Source: UBA9647 sp049522195
GTDB taxonomy: Bacteria; Bacteroidota; Ignavibacteria; UBA10030
NCBI GenBank assembly: GCA_049522195.1
Contig: JBEKOB010000001.1
Location: forward strand, 1 to 64,000
Reading direction: 5' to 3'
DNA: 64,000 nt
Shown here: positions 61,101 to 64,000 of the stretch, in pieces
Layout of the letters: each line of letters opens with the position of its first letter
Position numbering within the stretch: position 1 is the first letter of the stretch
The notes under the pieces: model-generated
What the model was told of the DNA's origin: nothing
Database searches by the model: none
The model's input: the letters and a program-made list of their open reading frames with translations, nothing else
Translations under genes and position numbers: made by a program

Positions 61101-61928
61101 GTGAAGATCTATGAAAACTATCGCCAGAAGCTGAGCGAGATCGAAGAACTCTATCGCCACGAGAAGAACAAGATTCAGCTGGGTGATGAGTTGGCTCCCG
61201 GTATTGTGCAGCTCGCGAAAGTCTACGTTGCCAAGAAGCGCAAGCTGTCCGTCGGTGACAAGATGGCCGGCCGTCACGGTAACAAGGGTGTCGTTTCCAC
61301 GATTGTGCCCGTTGAAGATATGCCGTTTCTGCCGAACGGTCGCCCCGTGGACATCGTTCTCAACCCGTTGGGCGTTCCCTCCCGTATGAACCTCGGCCAA
61401 CTGTTCGAGGTTGCCTTGGGTTGGGCCGGATACGAGCTCGGCGTGAAGTACGCATCGCCGATCTTCGATGGCGCAACATGGGAGGATGTCCAGGAACAGC
61501 TCCGCAAGGCGGGGCTGTCCGAGAATTCAAAATCGGTACTGATCGATGGACGAAGCGGAGAGCCGTTCGATCAGGAGGTAAGCGTTGGCTACATCTACAT
61601 GATGAAGTTGTCACATTTGGTGGATGATAAGATCCACGCCCGTTCCATTGGGCCCTATTCTCTTATTACACAACAGCCGCTGGGTGGCAAAGCGCAATTC
61701 GGCGGTCAGAGGTTTGGTGAGATGGAAGTGTGGGCGCTCGAAGGCTATGGCGCGTCCCATGTGCTGCAGGAGATACTCACTGTCAAGTCCGACGACGTCG
61801 TGGGCCGTGCAAAGGTCTACGAGGCGATCGTCAAGGGTGACAATCTGCCTGAGCCAAACGTGCCCGAATCCTTCAACGTGCTCATACGTGAGCTGCAGGG
61901 TCTCGGTCTCGAAATCAGGATTGAGTGA
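58152..61928 (+). CDS. rpoB: DNA-directed RNA polymerase subunit beta
   Basis: 1258 residues from TTG 58152. AAGGAG ends at 58143, 8 bases before this TTG; the in-frame GTG at 58143 would overlap the ribosome binding site and is rejected. The rifampicin region reads TNQLSQFMDQTNPLAEMTHK then RRVSALGPGGLTRERAG, with wild-type Gln, Asp, His and Ser at the main resistance positions. The lobe, flap and GRHGNKGVVS region are present. A Lys/Glu-rich insertion (KKKDTESKKEDKKRLESLD) lies in the C-terminal half near residue 900. The product forms the catalytic core with the beta-prime subunit encoded downstream. Confidence 0.98.
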   Translation: MKNQSNGSEGRISFGRIPSVIETPDLLNVQIDSFSKFLQSDVPPHRRKKHGLQQVFEMNFPITDARENFLLEFAEYYVEKPKYSVVECQERGLTYSVPLKAKLRLSSKREGSQEFTDTVEQEVYLGNLPAMTMRGTFIINGAERVVVSQLHRSPGVFFGESVHPNGTLMYSARIIPFRGSWVEFSTDINNVMYAYIDRKKKFPVTTLLRALGYSSDDEILDLFDLVEEIEANKVNLKDYVGRTICSDVFDKKTGEIFINKDAKLTEENLKQIKKAEIKKIRLLKSEATDSRSVIANTILRDVARSEEDALETIYSQLRSGEAPDLETAKNLIDRLFFNPKRYDLGDVGRHRMNAKLGLTIKEDVTTLTREDIVAIVKYLIDLQQGKKTVDDIDHLGNRRVRTVGEQLAQQFNVGLSRMTRTIRERMNLRDSETITPQDLVNARTITSVINAFFGTNQLSQFMDQTNPLAEMTHKRRVSALGPGGLTRERAGFEVRDVHYTHYGRLCPIETPEGPNIGLISSLCIHARINDFGFIETPYRKVKGGRVTEEIDFLAAEKEDEVTIAQANAPLDERGRFREDRVKSRFQSDYPLAEPDKIQYMDVAPNQIVSAAAALIPFLEHDDANRALMGSNMQRQAVPLLTPMAPIVGTGLEEKLARDSRTIIAAERNGIVESVTADAIIVQYDIDENSTEAIISFDDKRRVEYKLTKFFRTNQDTCINQKPMVKEGDRIKRGDVLSDGCATNEGELALGRNVLVAFMPWRGYNFEDAIVISERIVAEDVFTSIHIEEFELQVRDTKRGEEELTREIPNVSEEATKDLDENGIVRIGAEVNEGDILIGKITPKGETDPTPEEKLLKAIFGEKAGDVKDASLKAPPGMKGVVISTKLFSRKKKDTESKKEDKKRLESLDRSRRKDLKELQEKLGKKLEQLLTGEKSVGIRDNDGNVIIRSGTALKEESFKSLENVDALDYNQDWVDDKRKNNLVVKIYENYRQKLSEIEELYRHEKNKIQLGDELAPGIVQLAKVYVAKKRKLSVGDKMAGRHGNKGVVSTIVPVEDMPFLPNGRPVDIVLNPLGVPSRMNLGQLFEVALGWAGYELGVKYASPIFDGATWEDVQEQLRKAGLSENSKSVLIDGRSGEPFDQEVSVGYIYMMKLSHLVDDKIHARSIGPYSLITQQPLGGKAQFGGQRFGEMEVWALEGYGASHVLQEILTVKSDDVVGRAKVYEAIVKGDNLPEPNVPESFNVLIRELQGLGLEIRIE

Positions 61929-62008
61929 TCTCGTCTGAGTGTAAGGGAAGACCCTGAACTGGTCTGCGCTTCGGCGCAGCAAACACAATTGTTCGATGGA
62001 GGTTCTAC

Positions 62009-64000
62009 ATGCCATTTACATCAAGCGAAGCGTCAGCAAAGAAGACCTTCTCCAAGATCATCATTAGCCTGGCATCGCCTGATATGATTCTGGCCCGCTC
62101 GCATGGCGAGGTTACGAAGCCGGAAACAATCAACTATCGATCGTTCCGACCCGAGAAAGATGGTCTCTTTTGTGAGAAGATTTTTGGGCCGGTACGCGAT
62201 TGGGAATGCCATTGCGGTAAATACAAGCGCATTCGCTACAAGGGGATCACGTGCGATCGTTGCGGCGTTGAAGTGACACAGAAAAGCGTCCGCCGCGAGC
62301 GGATGGGGCACATCGCCCTCGCAGTACCTGTCGTGCACATCTGGTACTTCCGGTCACTCCCCAGCAAGATCGGTTACGTCCTCGGGCTCTCCAGCAAAGA
62401 ACTCGAGAAGATCATTTACTACGAATCGTACGTCGTCATCAACCCGGGCACAACAGGAATCCAGAAGCAGGACCTGATCACTGAGGACCAGTACCTCGAG
62501 ATTATGGCTTCGCTGCCTGAGAACAACCAGCACCTCGAAGATTCCGACCCGAAGAAGTTCATCGCCAAGATGGGTGGCGACGCGATCAAGGATTTGCTCC
62601 GTCGCGTCAATGTCGAAGAGCTTGCACTCCAGCTACGCGCTGAAGTGAAGACTGAGACATCGGTTCAGAAGAAAACGGAAGCCCTCAAGCGCCTGCGCGT
62701 TCTCGAAGCGTTCCGCAAGAGCGAGATAAACGCTCCGAACAAACCCGACTGGATGGTGCTCGATGTTATTCCGGTCATTCCTCCCGAACTGCGCCCGCTG
62801 GTGCCGTTGGAAGGTGGTCGGTTCGCGACATCCGATCTGAATGATCTGTATCGCCGCGTTATTATCCGCAACAACCGTCTGAAGAGATTGATTGAGATCA
62901 AGGCTCCTGAAGTCATCCTTCGTAACGAGAAGAGAATGCTTCAGGAAGCAGTCGACTCCTTGCTGGACAATTCACGTCGCGTCAACGCAGTGCGCAGCGA
63001 CAACAATCGCGCACTCAAATCCCTCTCCGATATGTTGAAGGGAAAGCAGGGGCGGTTCCGTCAGAACCTCCTCGGCAAGCGTGTTGATTACTCGGGCCGT
63101 TCCGTGATCGTCGTCGGCCCGGAGCTGAAGCTTCATGAGTGTGGTCTGCCGAAGGACATGGCCGTCGAGTTGTTCAAGCCGCACATCATCCGCAAGCTCA
63201 TCGAGCGCGGATTGGTGAAGACGGTGAAGAGCGCAAAGAAGATGGTCGATAAGAAGGGTCCCGAGGTGTGGGATATCCTTGACCACATCATCGATGGTCA
63301 TCCGGTGCTCCTCAACCGTGCCCCGACACTGCACCGCCTCGGCATCCAGGCGTTCCAGCCTGTGCTCGTCGAAGGCAAAGCGATCCGCATTCACCCGATG
63401 GTCTGTACTGCATTCAACGCGGACTTTGACGGTGACCAGATGGCCGTGCACGTGCCGTTATCGTACGAAGCGCAGCTTGAAGCACGAATCCTGATGTTGT
63501 CCAGCCACAATATTCTGTCCCCGGCGAGCGGTGCGCCGATTGTTACGCCGACGCAGGACCAGGTGCTTGGCTGCTACTACCTGACGAAGTCGAAGGTGGA
63601 AGATGTCGGTGAAGGGATGACCTTCTACTCGCCGCAGGAAGTCATCATCGCATTTGACCAGAAGAAAATCGGTCTCCACGCTCGCATCAAGGTTCGCATC
63701 GAAGGGACGCTCGTCGAAACGACCACCGGTCGCGTGGTGTTCAATCAGATTGTTCCGAAAGACGTTCCGTTTATCAACGAGCTGTTGAACAAGAAACGCC
63801 TCGTCCAGATTATCGCCAACGTATTCCGTCGTTGCGGTAACCTTGTGACTGCGAAGTTCCTGGATAACCTGAAGAGCCTCGGATTCCAGTACGCGACACA
63901 GGGCGGATTGTCCGTGTCCATCGGTGACGTTATCATCCCGCGTGAGAAGTACGAGATGGTCGCAAAAGCCCAGAAGGATGTGGAAAACGTTGAGAACCAG
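62009..64000 (+). CDS. rpoC: DNA-directed RNA polymerase subunit beta-prime (3' partial)
   Basis: Starts at ATG 62009 with GGAGG 8 bases upstream; the frame stays open to the window end, giving 664 codons. The N-terminal zinc site has Cys67, Cys69, Cys82 and Cys85 (ECHCGKYKRIRY, CDRCGVEV). The catalytic loop NADFDGDQMAVHVP begins at residue 470 with three Asp residues (472, 474, 476) that hold the active-site magnesium. GRFRQNLLGKRVDYSGRSVI and LNRAPTLHRLGIQAF are also visible. It lies 80 bases after rpoB. Confidence 0.98.
   Translation, partial: MPFTSSEASAKKTFSKIIISLASPDMILARSHGEVTKPETINYRSFRPEKDGLFCEKIFGPVRDWECHCGKYKRIRYKGITCDRCGVEVTQKSVRRERMGHIALAVPVVHIWYFRSLPSKIGYVLGLSSKELEKIIYYESYVVINPGTTGIQKQDLITEDQYLEIMASLPENNQHLEDSDPKKFIAKMGGDAIKDLLRRVNVEELALQLRAEVKTETSVQKKTEALKRLRVLEAFRKSEINAPNKPDWMVLDVIPVIPPELRPLVPLEGGRFATSDLNDLYRRVIIRNNRLKRLIEIKAPEVILRNEKRMLQEAVDSLLDNSRRVNAVRSDNNRALKSLSDMLKGKQGRFRQNLLGKRVDYSGRSVIVVGPELKLHECGLPKDMAVELFKPHIIRKLIERGLVKTVKSAKKMVDKKGPEVWDILDHIIDGHPVLLNRAPTLHRLGIQAFQPVLVEGKAIRIHPMVCTAFNADFDGDQMAVHVPLSYEAQLEARILMLSSHNILSPASGAPIVTPTQDQVLGCYYLTKSKVEDVGEGMTFYSPQEVIIAFDQKKIGLHARIKVRIEGTLVETTTGRVVFNQIVPKDVPFINELLNKKRLVQIIANVFRRCGNLVTAKFLDNLKSLGFQYATQGGLSVSIGDVIIPREKYEMVAKAQKDVENVENQ

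Overview
The window is about 64 kb of a gene-dense bacterial chromosome of moderate GC content. It suggests a member of the Bacteroidota/Chlorobiota/Ignavibacteriota (FCB) lineage. The reasons are a DUF5103-type 'plug' protein of the type IX secretion system (T9SS), DUF5683-, DUF2911-, DUF4412- and DUF1573-type envelope proteins, a DhnA-type class I aldolase, a MacB-type exporter with two permeases, many Ala-x-Ala or lipobox secreted proteins, and frequent TTG or GTG starts. The exact phylum is an inference. There is no transposase, integrase, CRISPR array, rRNA gene or phage module.

Layout. 1-3.4 kb: the 3' part of a large propeller/outer-membrane-barrel protein and a small membrane partner. 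3.8-7.8 kb: an Fpg/Nei DNA glycosylase (minus) and uvrA (plus), both DNA repair. 8.0-10.3 kb: a secreted erythromycin-esterase-like gene interrupted by one in-frame amber codon. 10.5-12.9 kb: a minus-strand operon of ECF sigma factor, single-span membrane protein (possible anti-sigma) and DUF4097 adhesin-like protein. 13.2-15.3 kb: an outer-membrane barrel and an RlmI-type rRNA methyltransferase. 15.4-22.5 kb (plus): fbaB, then HAD phosphatase, GT-C type membrane glycosyltransferase, T9SS plug, Gfo/Idh/MocA oxidoreductase and cca. 22.7-29.6 kb: a six-gene efflux operon (TolC, MacA-like adaptor, TPR protein, ATPase, two permeases). 29.7-35.5 kb (minus): response regulator, Rossmann-fold protein, YbjQ, TlpA-like lipoprotein, membrane protein, outer-membrane protein. 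36.0-40.8 kb (plus): PIG-L deacetylase, a repeat-flanked four-helix-bundle gene, a tiny membrane ORF and a sodium:solute symporter. 40.9-48.8 kb (minus): DUF2911 protein, PLP enzyme, then a tightly overlapping six-gene operon (two 3-hydroxyacyl-CoA dehydrogenase-like genes, DUF4412, DUF1573, rhodanese, MauE/DoxX) and a purine permease. 49.0-53.8 kb: glnE overlapping a DUF2723 membrane protein. 53.8-64 kb: the classical tRNA(Thr-Tyr-Gly-Thr)/rpmG/tRNA-Trp/secE/nusG/rplKAJL/rpoBC block, cut off inside rpoC.

How it works together. The right end is core translation and transcription machinery. It keeps the thrU-tyrU-glyT-thrT order known from E. coli but lacks the tuf gene that normally follows. 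Most of the rest builds or serves the cell envelope: export, T9SS, surface glycan, periplasmic redox and outer-membrane proteins. The most notable irregularities are the amber-interrupted esterase; a repeat family that flanks the four-helix-bundle gene and also abuts the uvrA start; the small ORF next to the symporter, whose expected start codon seems to have been displaced by that element; an atypical T-arm in tRNA-Thr(UGU); and a large hairpin between rplL and rpoB. I did not find a system I could confidently call entirely new. The best candidates are the four-helix-bundle/repeat unit, the acyl-CoA dehydrogenase/DUF1573/rhodanese/MauE operon and the Rossmann-protein/response-regulator pair.
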